DNA of 38,271 nucleotides. Source: an uncultured Bacteroidales bacterium (lineage in GTDB: Bacteria; Bacteroidota; Bacteroidia; Bacteroidales; UBA4417). Both the position numbers and the translations under genes were made by a program. Under the pieces are notes generated by a model. The model was not told where the DNA came from and searched no databases. It was given only the letters and a program-made list of their open reading frames with translations. Below, one piece after another: positions 1 through 9,136 of the stretch (the stretch's first letter is position 1; each line of letters begins with the position of its first letter). Location of the stretch: NCBI GenBank assembly GCA_903879715.1, contig CAIRMR010000189.1, positions 94,613-132,883 of the forward strand. Direction: 5' to 3'.

Positions 1-1
1 G

Positions 2-1726
2 CGTGGAGTTGAAAATACTTCCGGCCCTCTTGGACAAGGTCATACCATGGCAGTTGGTGCTGCAATTGCCGAGCGTTTCCTTTGTGCACGTTTTGGCGAA
101 TGGATGGCACATAAAACCTTTGCCTATATTTCGGATGGCGGCGTTCAGGAAGAAATTTCACAGGCTGCAGGACGTATTGCCGGTTTCCTTGGATTGAATA
201 ACCTGGTGATGTTCTACGACTCCAATGATATCCAACTTTCCACTGAAACAAATGCCGTTTCGTGCGAAAATACCGCAATGAAATATGAAGCCTGGGGTTG
301 GAACGTAATGACAATTGATGGAAATGAAGCGGATCAAATTCGTACTTCGCTTCAAAAAGCCATTGTTGAAAAAGACAAACCCACCCTTATCATTGGCAAA
401 ACCGTGATGGGCAAAGGCGCGCAGAAAGCGGATGGTTCAAGCTTTGAACGGAATTGCGCCACACATGGAATGCCATTGGGTGAATCAGGAGCCAGTTTCG
501 AGAAAAGTATTAAAAACCTGGGTGGAAATCCGGCTGATCCATTCGTTATATTCCCCGAAGTTGCATACTTGTATAATAAATCCAAAGCAGAAAAAGTAAA
601 AGAGGCTGCAGCACGCAAATCGGCTCAGCAGGAATGGGAGAAATCCAATCCCGAACTTGCCGCTAAACTTCAGTTGTTTCTTTCGGGTAAACTTCCGGTT
701 CTGGATTTTGAATCTGTAATTCAGAAAGAAGGTATTGCAACCCGCGCTGCATCTGCTGCTATTCTTGGATACCTGGCACAGAATGTTGAAAATATGATTG
801 TTTCCTCAGCCGACTTGTCGAACAGTGATAAAACCGATGGCTTCCTGAAATATACAAAAGCATTTACCAAAGGTGATTTCAGCGGGGCTTTCCTGCAAGC
901 TGGTGTAAGTGAATTAACAATGGCTGCCATCTGTAATGGGATTGTGCTTCATGGAGGAGTTTGGGCTGCCTGCGCTACCTTCTTTGTTTTCAGCGATTAT
1001 ATGAAACCTGCAGTTCGCCTTTCAGCTTTAATGGGACTTCCTGTTAAATATATCTGGACTCATGATGCTTTCCGCGTAGGTGAAGATGGCCCAACTCATC
1101 AACCCATTGAACAGGAAGCGCAGATTCGTTTGCTTGAACAATTAAAAAATCACCATGGCCAGATGAGTTTGCTAGCTCTCCGTCCGGCTGATGCATACGA
1201 AACTTCAGTTGCGTATAAGATGGCAATGGAAAACACTTCAACTCCTACCGCTATTATTCTGTCACGTCAAAATATCAAAGATTTACCTTCGCAACATGGT
1301 TTGTCGCAGTATAAAACGGCGTTACAAGCTGAAAAAGGCGCTTACATTGTACAGGACTCCGATGCAAAACCGGAAGTTGTCCTGGTTGCAAGTGGCTCAG
1401 AAGTTTCAACACTGTTGGATGGTGCAGTTTTGCTTAAATCTGAAAAAAATCTAAATGTAAGAGTAGTCTCTGTCATTTCAGAAGGATTATTCCGTCAGCA
1501 GGATAGAATCTACCAACATGATATTCTCCCGGATAATCTTCCTGTATTTGGACTTACAGCTGGTTTACCTGTTACGCTTGCCGGAATGGTGGGCAAAAAA
1601 GGAAAGGTATGGGGACTTGATCATTTTGGATATTCAGCACCTGCAAAAGTGCTGGATGAGAAATTCGGGTTCACGGCACAAAATGTTGTTAAACAGGTTA
1701 ATAAACTATTGGCAGAATATAAATAA
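2..1726 (+). CDS. tkt: Transketolase, 5'-truncated by the window edge
   Basis: Transketolase uses thiamine diphosphate to move two-carbon ketol units between sugar phosphates in the non-oxidative pentose phosphate pathway (cytoplasm). The open frame runs in from the left edge: frame 2 reads RGVENTSGPLGQGHTMAVG before the first internal Met at 47, and this is the family's conserved GPLGQG segment, so the ATG at 47 is not the start. About 574 residues are visible of a usual ~670; roughly the first 100 residues are missing. The pyrimidine-binding domain is recognisable from DLSNSDKT and from EDGPTHQPIEQ, which holds the family's Glu/His region, and the C-terminal transketolase domain follows (VVLVASGSEV). 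The stop TAA is at 1724-1726 with a strong hairpin just downstream. The enzyme is general central metabolism, but it does link to the sugar-phosphate theme of nagB and the microcompartment locus. Confidence 0.95.
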   Translation, partial: RGVENTSGPLGQGHTMAVGAAIAERFLCARFGEWMAHKTFAYISDGGVQEEISQAAGRIAGFLGLNNLVMFYDSNDIQLSTETNAVSCENTAMKYEAWGWNVMTIDGNEADQIRTSLQKAIVEKDKPTLIIGKTVMGKGAQKADGSSFERNCATHGMPLGESGASFEKSIKNLGGNPADPFVIFPEVAYLYNKSKAEKVKEAAARKSAQQEWEKSNPELAAKLQLFLSGKLPVLDFESVIQKEGIATRAASAAILGYLAQNVENMIVSSADLSNSDKTDGFLKYTKAFTKGDFSGAFLQAGVSELTMAAICNGIVLHGGVWAACATFFVFSDYMKPAVRLSALMGLPVKYIWTHDAFRVGEDGPTHQPIEQEAQIRLLEQLKNHHGQMSLLALRPADAYETSVAYKMAMENTSTPTAIILSRQNIKDLPSQHGLSQYKTALQAEKGAYIVQDSDAKPEVVLVASGSEVSTLLDGAVLLKSEKNLNVRVVSVISEGLFRQQDRIYQHDILPDNLPVFGLTAGLPVTLAGMVGKKGKVWGLDHFGYSAPAKVLDEKFGFTAQNVVKQVNKLLAEYK

Positions 1727-1736
1727 GCTTTTATAG

Positions 1737-1797
1737 AAAAGGCAATCATGTTTTTATAGTTATTCTATCGGCTATAGATAAACATGATTGCCTTTTT
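1737..1797 (+). terminator. Rho-independent terminator after transketolase
   Basis: A perfect inverted repeat pairs 1737-1753 (AAAAGGCAATCATGTTT) with 1780-1796, with a 26-nt loop, and the right arm runs into a T-rich stretch. The A-rich left flank means it could also work on the other strand, but no minus-strand gene ends here. It separates transketolase from nagB. Confidence 0.8.
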
Positions 1798-1849
1798 ATT
1801 TTTGTTTTCAAGGATCTTTGAATCCCCTATACTTAATAATTATTTTTTG

Positions 1850-1857
1850 TAAGTTTG
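1850..1857 (+). promoter_or_regulatory. Candidate -7 box for nagB
   Basis: TAAGTTTG matches the Bacteroidota primary sigma -7 consensus TAnnTTTG and lies 57 nt upstream of the nagB ATG, just after the transketolase terminator. No well-spaced TTTG -33 box is visible (the nearest, 1817-1820, is too far), so the call rests on the -7 element and its position. Confidence 0.4.
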
Positions 1858-1914
1858 CGATAGCTTTTGAAAAGTGTAACAATTCTCTTGTTTAACAATA
1901 ATCAGATTAAGATT

Positions 1915-2718
1915 ATGAGATTAATTATTGAACCCGATTATAATACCGCATCACGCTGGACCGCTTACTATATTGCAAGGAAGATCAATCGTCACACTTC
2001 ACCAAAACCCTTCGTTTTAGGACTACCGACAGGATCATCGCCCCTGGGAATTTACAAAGAGCTTATTGCCCTGAATAAAAGCGGTAAAGTATCGTTTAAG
2101 AATATTGTAACCTTCAATATGGATGAATACATTGGCCTTCCAAAGGAACATCCCCAGAGTTACCATTCATTCATGTGGAATAATTTTTTCAGCCATATCG
2201 ATATCAATCCCGCGAATGTTAATATTCTTAACGGGAATGCACCTGATTTAGAGCAAGAGTGTATCCAATATGAAGAAAGGATAGCTAATTATGGGGGAAT
2301 AGATTTGTTCGTTGGGGGCATCGGCCCTGATGGACATATAGCGTTCAATGAACCAAGTTCATCTCTCCAGTCGAGAACACGAATAAAATCGCTAACCCGC
2401 GACACAATTATCGCCAACTCACGTTTCTTTGATAACGATACTTCCAAAGTACCGCCCATGGCCTTGACAGTTGGTGTAGGTACAGTTATGGATGCCAGAG
2501 AAGTATTGATTATTGTAAATGGTTTTAATAAAGCCCGGGCTTTGCAACATGCCATTGAAGGCAGTGTAAACCATATGTGGACCATTAGTGCACTACAGAT
2601 GCATCCAAAAGGAATTATCGTGTGCGACGAACTGGCTACCTATGAGCTTAAGGTTGGAACATACAGGTACTTTATAGATATTGAAAAGGATAATCTGGAT
2701 CCGGATAACTTATTATAA
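1915..2718 (+). CDS. nagB: Glucosamine-6-phosphate deaminase
   Basis: NagB converts glucosamine 6-phosphate to fructose 6-phosphate and ammonia, feeding amino sugars into glycolysis. From the ATG at 1915 the protein is 267 aa, essentially the length of E. coli NagB (266). The frame stays open upstream to 1867, but MRLIIEP is the family N-terminus, so 1915 is chosen. Visible motifs are the phosphate-binding [24 protein letters not shown] with the catalytic Asp, and [14 protein letters not shown] with the Asp, His and Glu of the active site. It stands alone on the + strand between the transketolase terminator and the putative mobile region. A TAnnTTTG-type box at 1850 suggests its own promoter. 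Regulation by GlcNAc-6-P cannot be judged from this sequence. Confidence 0.95.
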   Translation: MRLIIEPDYNTASRWTAYYIARKINRHTSPKPFVLGLPTGSSPLGIYKELIALNKSGKVSFKNIVTFNMDEYIGLPKEHPQSYHSFMWNNFFSHIDINPANVNILNGNAPDLEQECIQYEERIANYGGIDLFVGGIGPDGHIAFNEPSSSLQSRTRIKSLTRDTIIANSRFFDNDTSKVPPMALTVGVGTVMDAREVLIIVNGFNKARALQHAIEGSVNHMWTISALQMHPKGIIVCDELATYELKVGTYRYFIDIEKDNLDPDNLL

Positions 2719-3047
2719 GAATATTTTTTTACTTTTTTGAATTATTACATCCAGTTTTCCTAAACCTTCGCTTATAAAGGTTATTTATTCATCCAATTCT
2801 CACCAGGTCAAATGAAGACCGTTGATAAGCTTACGCTATTGCTTATTTTAGTGAATCTTACTGAAACTCTTTACTCAATATTTTCCTGCTCATCCAGTAG
2901 AGTTGAATGGTCTTTTGAATATTATTTCGAGTTATTTCAAGGTTTCAAGATTATGAGAACCTAAATAATAAAATAAAACAATAGCTATAAATCACATTTA
3001 CAGCACTTTGGCTTTTTTTATAATTCTTGCGTTCTTACCTTTATGGC
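2719..3047. other. Non-coding gap; probable left flank of an integrated element
   Basis: AT-rich, with no coding frame that I can support. One weak inverted repeat (AACCTT 2763-2768 / AAGGTT 2777-2782) lacks a following T run and is at best a poor terminator for nagB. I looked here for a copy of the tRNA-fMet 3' end that would mark the left attachment site and saw none by eye. Confidence 0.4.
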
Positions 3048-4736
3048 ATGGAACAGGAAATAAATAAAATTCTAAAATGTATAGATGAAATTTCTGAGAA
3101 AGGCTTGAAATCCAAATTCTCAGAAGAGTTTCAGAAATCTGTAGTTAAACAAGCTAAAGTTGTAGCTGAATATCTGGGTACAACATCGGAACGACAATCA
3201 CTCTGGTTCGCCATCCTATTTTCGATGTCCTTGCAACGTTCTGCAATAGACCTTGAAGACATCAGTCGTTACCTCAACACGACGGTGTTAAAGATTCTTC
3301 AATATCACACAGATCTAGATGAACTGGTTCGAAGAAAAATACTTCGCAAGGAAAAACCAGACAGGAGAAGGAGAAGTAATCCTGATCGGTTGACTTCACT
3401 TTGTATTTATGTTCCCAGTGATATAATTATTTCACTGACGAATGGAATTACGAAATTGCCACCAAGGACTAAACAGAATCTGAATTTATATGAGTTATTT
3501 GATGTTGTTATAAGTATTATCCAGGAGAAAGAAGCTGATTTACTTGACTATACTGAGTTTTGTGAAGAAATAGAAATGCTGTTAAGCGAGAACTCTGACT
3601 GTCCATTTGTTCAAGAAATCAGTAAATATAGATTACCAATTCTTGAAAAGATTATACTGTTGTGTGTCTGTATTCAGTATACAGAATCGGTAATTTCGGT
3701 TGACCTTTTGCAGGTACTAAAGACAATTTTTAATGAAAGTTCCAATCAAATGAAGACTCGTAAAGATTTTCTTCAAAGCAAAACGAAACTTCAGAAACTT
3801 GAACTTGTTGATTTGGAAATGGAAGCTTTCCGAAGTGATAAATACATTCAACTATTACCAAATGGGAAATCATTGTTTGGTGAAGATCAGAACCTTTTTA
3901 ATAGAAATGAAACCAATGAGAAGAAAGACCTAATCCTGGCATCGGGCATTATTGAACAGAAATTGTTTTTCAATGAAAAGGAGAGAAAGAGTATCACTTT
4001 TCTGACTAATTTGTTAAAACCGGATAACTATAATTCAGTTATTAGTAGAATGAAAGAAACCGGGATGAAACAGGGTTTTACTGTCCTTCTTCATGGTCAT
4101 CCAGGCACCGGTAAAACTGAATCAGTTTATCAATGTTTTTCAAGGTTATCGGGGCGTGATATTAAAAGAATTGAAATTTCCCAGACAAAGTCAAAGTGGT
4201 ACGGCGAGAGCGAAAAGTTGATTAAAAATGTATTTGATTCATACAGGAAACTGGCTGAAACATCTGAGTTAACACCAATTTTGTTATTTAACGAAGTTGA
4301 CGGCATTTTTGGATCACGTAAAACAACCGGAACTTCAACATCTATTAGCCAGACTGAAAATGCGATTCAAAATATTATACTGCAGGAAATGGAAGACTTT
4401 CAAGGTATATTGATGGCTACGACGAATTTAACTTGCAATCTCGACGCGGCATTTGAAAGACGATTTCTTTATAAAATTTTCTTCGATAAACCTGAAAAGG
4501 AAACCCGATTCATGATCTGGAAAGACAAATTACCAATTCTCTCAGATGAAGAGATTAGAGCTCTTTCGAATACATTTAAATTTAGTGGTGGCCAGATCCA
4601 GAATGTGACAAAGAAAATCAAATTAGCCCAAATATTAACCGGAGTTACTCCAGACTTTCAAGAGATAGAGGAGTTTTGTGAAAGTGAGTTTCTGGAACAG
4701 CGAACGGGAGAGAGAAGAATAGGGTATAAGGTGTGA
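3048..4736 (+). CDS. AAA+ family ATPase with uncharacterised N-terminal half
   Basis: The protein is 562 aa from the ATG at 3048; an in-frame TTG at 3027 would add seven residues but is less likely. The C-terminal half is a single classical AAA module: Walker A GHPGTGKT at residues 350-357, Walker B-like LLFNEVD at 412-418, sensor-1 ATTN at 457-460 and a FERRF arginine-finger segment at 469-473. This order resembles the spastin/FtsH/ClpX-type AAA fold, so a remodelling or unfolding role is plausible. The Walker B Asp is replaced by Asn (N415) while the catalytic Glu (E416) is kept. The N-terminal ~300 residues have no motif I recognise; a basic stretch rich in Arg (DRRRRSNPDRL) suggests nucleic-acid contact. 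It precedes a small ORF and a serine recombinase in a region that looks mobile. The biological role is unknown; phage/plasmid defence or element maintenance are guesses. Confidence 0.85.
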   Translation: MEQEINKILKCIDEISEKGLKSKFSEEFQKSVVKQAKVVAEYLGTTSERQSLWFAILFSMSLQRSAIDLEDISRYLNTTVLKILQYHTDLDELVRRKILRKEKPDRRRRSNPDRLTSLCIYVPSDIIISLTNGITKLPPRTKQNLNLYELFDVVISIIQEKEADLLDYTEFCEEIEMLLSENSDCPFVQEISKYRLPILEKIILLCVCIQYTESVISVDLLQVLKTIFNESSNQMKTRKDFLQSKTKLQKLELVDLEMEAFRSDKYIQLLPNGKSLFGEDQNLFNRNETNEKKDLILASGIIEQKLFFNEKERKSITFLTNLLKPDNYNSVISRMKETGMKQGFTVLLHGHPGTGKTESVYQCFSRLSGRDIKRIEISQTKSKWYGESEKLIKNVFDSYRKLAETSELTPILLFNEVDGIFGSRKTTGTSTSISQTENAIQNIILQEMEDFQGILMATTNLTCNLDAAFERRFLYKIFFDKPEKETRFMIWKDKLPILSDEEIRALSNTFKFSGGQIQNVTKKIKLAQILTGVTPDFQEIEEFCESEFLEQRTGERRIGYKV

Positions 4737-4957
4737 TGGTTTAGCCTACAGGATGTTTGTTTGAAAATATGCCTGATAATTATTTGAAAATTTTATATTA
4801 TTATTTTATTGGCTTTGAATTCATGCCGCATTATCGGATTTTTGTTGAAGATAAAAGTTAGATATTTAAAACTTTTGTTTGAAATTTTGATAAATGTGAA
4901 TATCTGACTTTGGTTAGATGAAATCCCATCTGGGACAAAAAGGTATCCATTTCAAAA

Positions 4958-5135
4958 ATGCAAGAAAATGAACAAAAAGATTTTTACTATCAAATCTACA
5001 AAGCAACAAAATTTACAACCGATGAATTAAGAGAGTATAAAGTGTGTAAAAATAACACCGAAGAAGAATTAGAAAGATTATCTGATCTACTGTTTGACCT
5101 TGGCCTCTTAGCCCAAAAAATAATGATTGAGAATA

Positions 5136-5143
<8 letters not shown>
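4958..5143 (+). CDS. Small hypothetical protein upstream of recombinase
   Basis: A 61-aa acidic, probably helical protein that I do not recognise, rich in Glu/Lys/Asp and with an EEELERLSDLLFDLGLL amphipathic segment. It overlaps the recombinase ATG by 8 bp (5136-5143), an arrangement typical of translational coupling, which supports it being a real gene. It could be an accessory factor for the recombinase, such as a small directionality or DNA-binding protein, but no HTH is evident. Confidence 0.55.
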
Positions 5144-6810
<1,667 letters not shown>

Positions 6811-6850
6811 ATATATTTTTATAAACAATGAACGTTTCTGATTGGGAGTG

Positions 6851-6858
6851 CAAAAGTA
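6851..6858 (-). promoter_or_regulatory. Candidate -7 box for tRNA-fMet
   Basis: On the minus strand the sequence reads TATACTTTTGCA, containing TAnnTTTG, the Bacteroidota -7 consensus, 41 nt upstream of the tRNA 5' end. No clear -33 TTTG is seen at the expected spacing. The box overlaps the short leader region of era on the other strand. Confidence 0.45.
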
Positions 6859-6904
6859 TATTTTGTTTCTTTGTAATCCTAATTTTTACGTAATTTTATT
6901 TTCT

Positions 6905-7786
6905 ATGACTCATAAAGCCGGTTTTGTCAATATAATAGGGCATCCCAACGTAGGGAAGTCCACTTTGATGAATATGTTGATGGGAGAAAAACTCTCCATT
7001 ATTACTCCAAAAGCTCAGACTACACGCCATCGCATCCTCGGAATCGTGAACGGCGACGATTATCAGATCGTTTATTCCGATACGCCGGGTATCGTCAGGC
7101 CTCATTATAAATTGCATGAGTCCATGATGAAATTTGTAAATACCGCCCTTCAGGATGCTGATGTTTTTATTTATATGACCGAGGCGAATGAAACCAGTTT
7201 TGATGAAGAAGTAATCGGTAAAATAAAAGCATCGGGGAAACCGCTCCTGTTTCTGATCAATAAAGTGGATACCATCACACCTGCAGAAATGGAGGCTAAA
7301 ATAAAATTCTGGCAGAAGAAATTTACGGACGCCAAGGTAATTCCTATTTCAGCGAAACTGAATTTTAATACCGATAAAATCACCAACGAGGTACTTCGCT
7401 TACTTCCCGAAAATGAGCCCTACTTCCCCAAAGATGACGAACTGAGCGACAGGCCGCTGCGCTTTTTTATTTCGGAAATGATACGGGAAAAGATTTTCCT
7501 GCTTTACCAGCAGGAAATACCTTATTCCGCAGAAGTTGTGGTAGATTCATACAAGGAAAAACCCGAAATTGTGGTGATCAGCGCTACCATTTTCGTGGAG
7601 CGTGATACTCAAAAAGCAATCATTCTCGGGCATAAAGGCGATTCGATTAAAAAACTTGGGACATTGGCCCGCAAGGATATTGAAGCTTTTATCGACAAGA
7701 AAGTTTACCTTGAACTCAGCCTAAAGGTTAGCTGCGACTGGCGAGAGGATGCAAACCAGCTGAAACGATTTGGATATGAGTTTTAA
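6905..7786 (+). CDS. era: GTPase Era
   Basis: Era is the essential GTPase that binds the 3' end of 16S rRNA and aids 30S subunit assembly. The protein is 293 aa from the ATG at 6905, close to the family's ~300; the frame is open back to 6842 but the homologous N-terminus is MTHKAGFVNIIG. All G motifs are present: G1 GHPNVGKST at residues 12-20, G2 within AQTTRH, G3 DTPG, G4 NKVD and G5 ISAK. The C-terminal KH domain includes the GHKGDSIKKLG loop and ends GYEF. It is transcribed away from the tRNA-fMet gene and converges on the PorP-like gene, with hairpins between them. Nothing unusual in composition, so this gene marks host chromosome on the right side of the putative element. Confidence 0.96.
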   Translation: MTHKAGFVNIIGHPNVGKSTLMNMLMGEKLSIITPKAQTTRHRILGIVNGDDYQIVYSDTPGIVRPHYKLHESMMKFVNTALQDADVFIYMTEANETSFDEEVIGKIKASGKPLLFLINKVDTITPAEMEAKIKFWQKKFTDAKVIPISAKLNFNTDKITNEVLRLLPENEPYFPKDDELSDRPLRFFISEMIREKIFLLYQQEIPYSAEVVVDSYKEKPEIVVISATIFVERDTQKAIILGHKGDSIKKLGTLARKDIEAFIDKKVYLELSLKVSCDWREDANQLKRFGYEF

Positions 7787-7788
7787 TA

Positions 7789-7832
7789 AGATTCAGTGTC
7801 TGTACACCCGAAGGGTGTCTGACACTGAATCT
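7789..7832 (+). terminator. Long two-tier hairpin downstream of era
   Basis: A 12-bp outer stem (7789-7800 with 7821-7832) encloses a 6-bp inner stem ACACCC/GGGTGT around a GAA loop (7804-7818). There is no T run directly after the outer arm, so intrinsic termination is uncertain; it could instead be a 3'-end stabiliser or a repeat-type palindrome. Confidence 0.5.
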
Positions 7833-7844
7833 GTGTTGGAGATC

Positions 7845-7876
7845 AAAAAAAACCCTGCCGAGGAAAGCAGGGTTTT
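7845..7876 (-). terminator. Rho-independent terminator of the PorP-like gene
   Basis: A 10-bp perfect stem (AAAACCCTGC 7849-7858 with GCAGGGTTTT 7867-7876) with an 8-nt loop. On the minus strand the stem is followed by eight T residues, the classic intrinsic terminator layout, about 30 nt past the PorP/SprF stop codon. Confidence 0.82.
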
Positions 7877-7908
7877 GTAAAAAAAAGATAATATGTAAAA
7901 CTTGGAAT

Positions 7909-9033
7909 TTAGAATGGGCAACATTCCATTTCTCTTGCGCCACTACCGCGGTATCCTGTGTTAAACCCACCTGTTTTCCCGCCAAAAAGACTAAAGTTGT
8001 CAAATTCGAAAACAAGTGAAATCTCGTGCGATGCACGACCAGCAGTACGAAGATCGGTGATAAGGTAATCGTAAGTATACATAATTTTGCAGCGTGAATC
8101 TTTACTCCATGGCGCATTAAATCCAACCTGGAATATCGCGTCCCTGGCTTCGAAAAAGTTAAAATCCTGGTTGCGGAACCATACTCCGAAATAAATGGAA
8201 GATTTGAGGATGTTCAGCCCTAAGGTATAAGTCGAGAAATCATCTTGTTTCTCGTATTGAAACCCGGGATTGAATTTAAAGCTGCTTCCTCCACTGCCGC
8301 GTTTCGACCGATAGGAAGAAGACCGGCCTTGTTCGATTTCGAGCACCAGATCACCGGTGATTACAAGTTTGCGTGGCAAAGGGGAATTGAGGCCCTGGAA
8401 TGATTCATTCGGCGTAAAAACATGATGAACAGCCGCCCCTAAAGTACCCTGGATATTTGACCAACGCGACCCTGTTTCGACAAACCGATATACTCCGCCA
8501 ACAGAGAAGTCAGGATAGGAAACACGATTTGAAGAAGGATTTTCGAAAGCAGTCTGATAAATATTCCCGTAGCGGGCATTAAGCTGATCACTGAAAACCA
8601 GTTCATCCCAATTTACTGTTTTTTGCGCATACGAAACCATAAATCCCATCTGGGCAACCATATTGGTGTATATGGGAATGCGTGCTGCAGTACCAATGCC
8701 AATATTAGTTGACTTAATAGTCCCTGTTCCAGCCCTGTCAGACGAAACCAAAAGTCCGAGACCTCCTGATCCGGGAATAGAGCGTTCAGCAACATCCATC
8801 GAGAAATTATAGGTTTTGAAATCAGTAGGTAATCCAGTCCATTGATCACGGTAATTAAAGCGAGCTCGCATACCGGCATTCAGTCCGATATATCCCGGGT
8901 TATAATAAATAGGGTTATTATAGAACTGCGAAAAAAGGGCATCCTGTGCTTTGAGCTGGCTAAAAGTAGCTATAAAAACAAAGACTATTATTGTCCTTAA
9001 GTACCGTATCTCGAATGTGCTTCTTTTTTTCAT
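7909..9033 (-). CDS. PorP/SprF family T9SS outer-membrane protein
   Basis: A 374-aa protein with an N-terminal signal peptide (cleavage probably after LKAQ at about residue 29) and the family opening DALFSQFYNNPIYYNPGYIG. Alternating hydrophobic segments and recurring FxxGxxY/FSVGGVYRF motifs suggest an outer-membrane beta-barrel. PorP/SprF proteins work with the type IX secretion system, and SprF-type members help export or anchor a neighbouring large surface adhesin (SprB type). Here the gene lies 103 bp downstream of a giant T9SS substrate on the same strand with no terminator between, so co-expression and partnership are likely. Its own terminator follows at 7845-7876. The assignment to the PorP/SprF family is secure; the specific pairing with the giant protein is inference from context. 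Confidence 0.93.
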   Translation of the reverse strand: MKKRSTFEIRYLRTIIVFVFIATFSQLKAQDALFSQFYNNPIYYNPGYIGLNAGMRARFNYRDQWTGLPTDFKTYNFSMDVAERSIPGSGGLGLLVSSDRAGTGTIKSTNIGIGTAARIPIYTNMVAQMGFMVSYAQKTVNWDELVFSDQLNARYGNIYQTAFENPSSNRVSYPDFSVGGVYRFVETGSRWSNIQGTLGAAVHHVFTPNESFQGLNSPLPRKLVITGDLVLEIEQGRSSSYRSKRGSGGSSFKFNPGFQYEKQDDFSTYTLGLNILKSSIYFGVWFRNQDFNFFEARDAIFQVGFNAPWSKDSRCKIMYTYDYLITDLRTAGRASHEISLVFEFDNFSLFGGKTGGFNTGYRGSGAREMECCPF

Positions 9034-9136
9034 CTCATTGTTCTTTATTTGTTACCAGCTACATTTGAACACGCTGGCCTGGTAATTGTTACAAATAAGT
9101 GCTTAAAAATACAAAATATTTTGTTCTGTCAATTTT

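Noticed and set aside
1867-1914. Upstream extension of nagB
   Set aside because: The added residues lie beyond the normal family N-terminus and overlap the likely transcription start region.
3027-3047. TTG start extending the AAA ATPase by seven residues
   Set aside because: A good ATG follows 21 nt later and the extension has no homology-like content.
2719-3047. A duplicated tRNA 3' end marking the left attachment site
   Set aside because: Searched by eye for GGATTCGAACC-like sequence and its reverse; none found, so no att site is annotated.
9111-9124. Palindrome ACAAAATATTTTGT between the giant gene and the PorP-like gene
   Set aside because: Composed almost only of A/T in an AT-rich gap; a chance palindrome is likely and no terminator or operator features accompany it.
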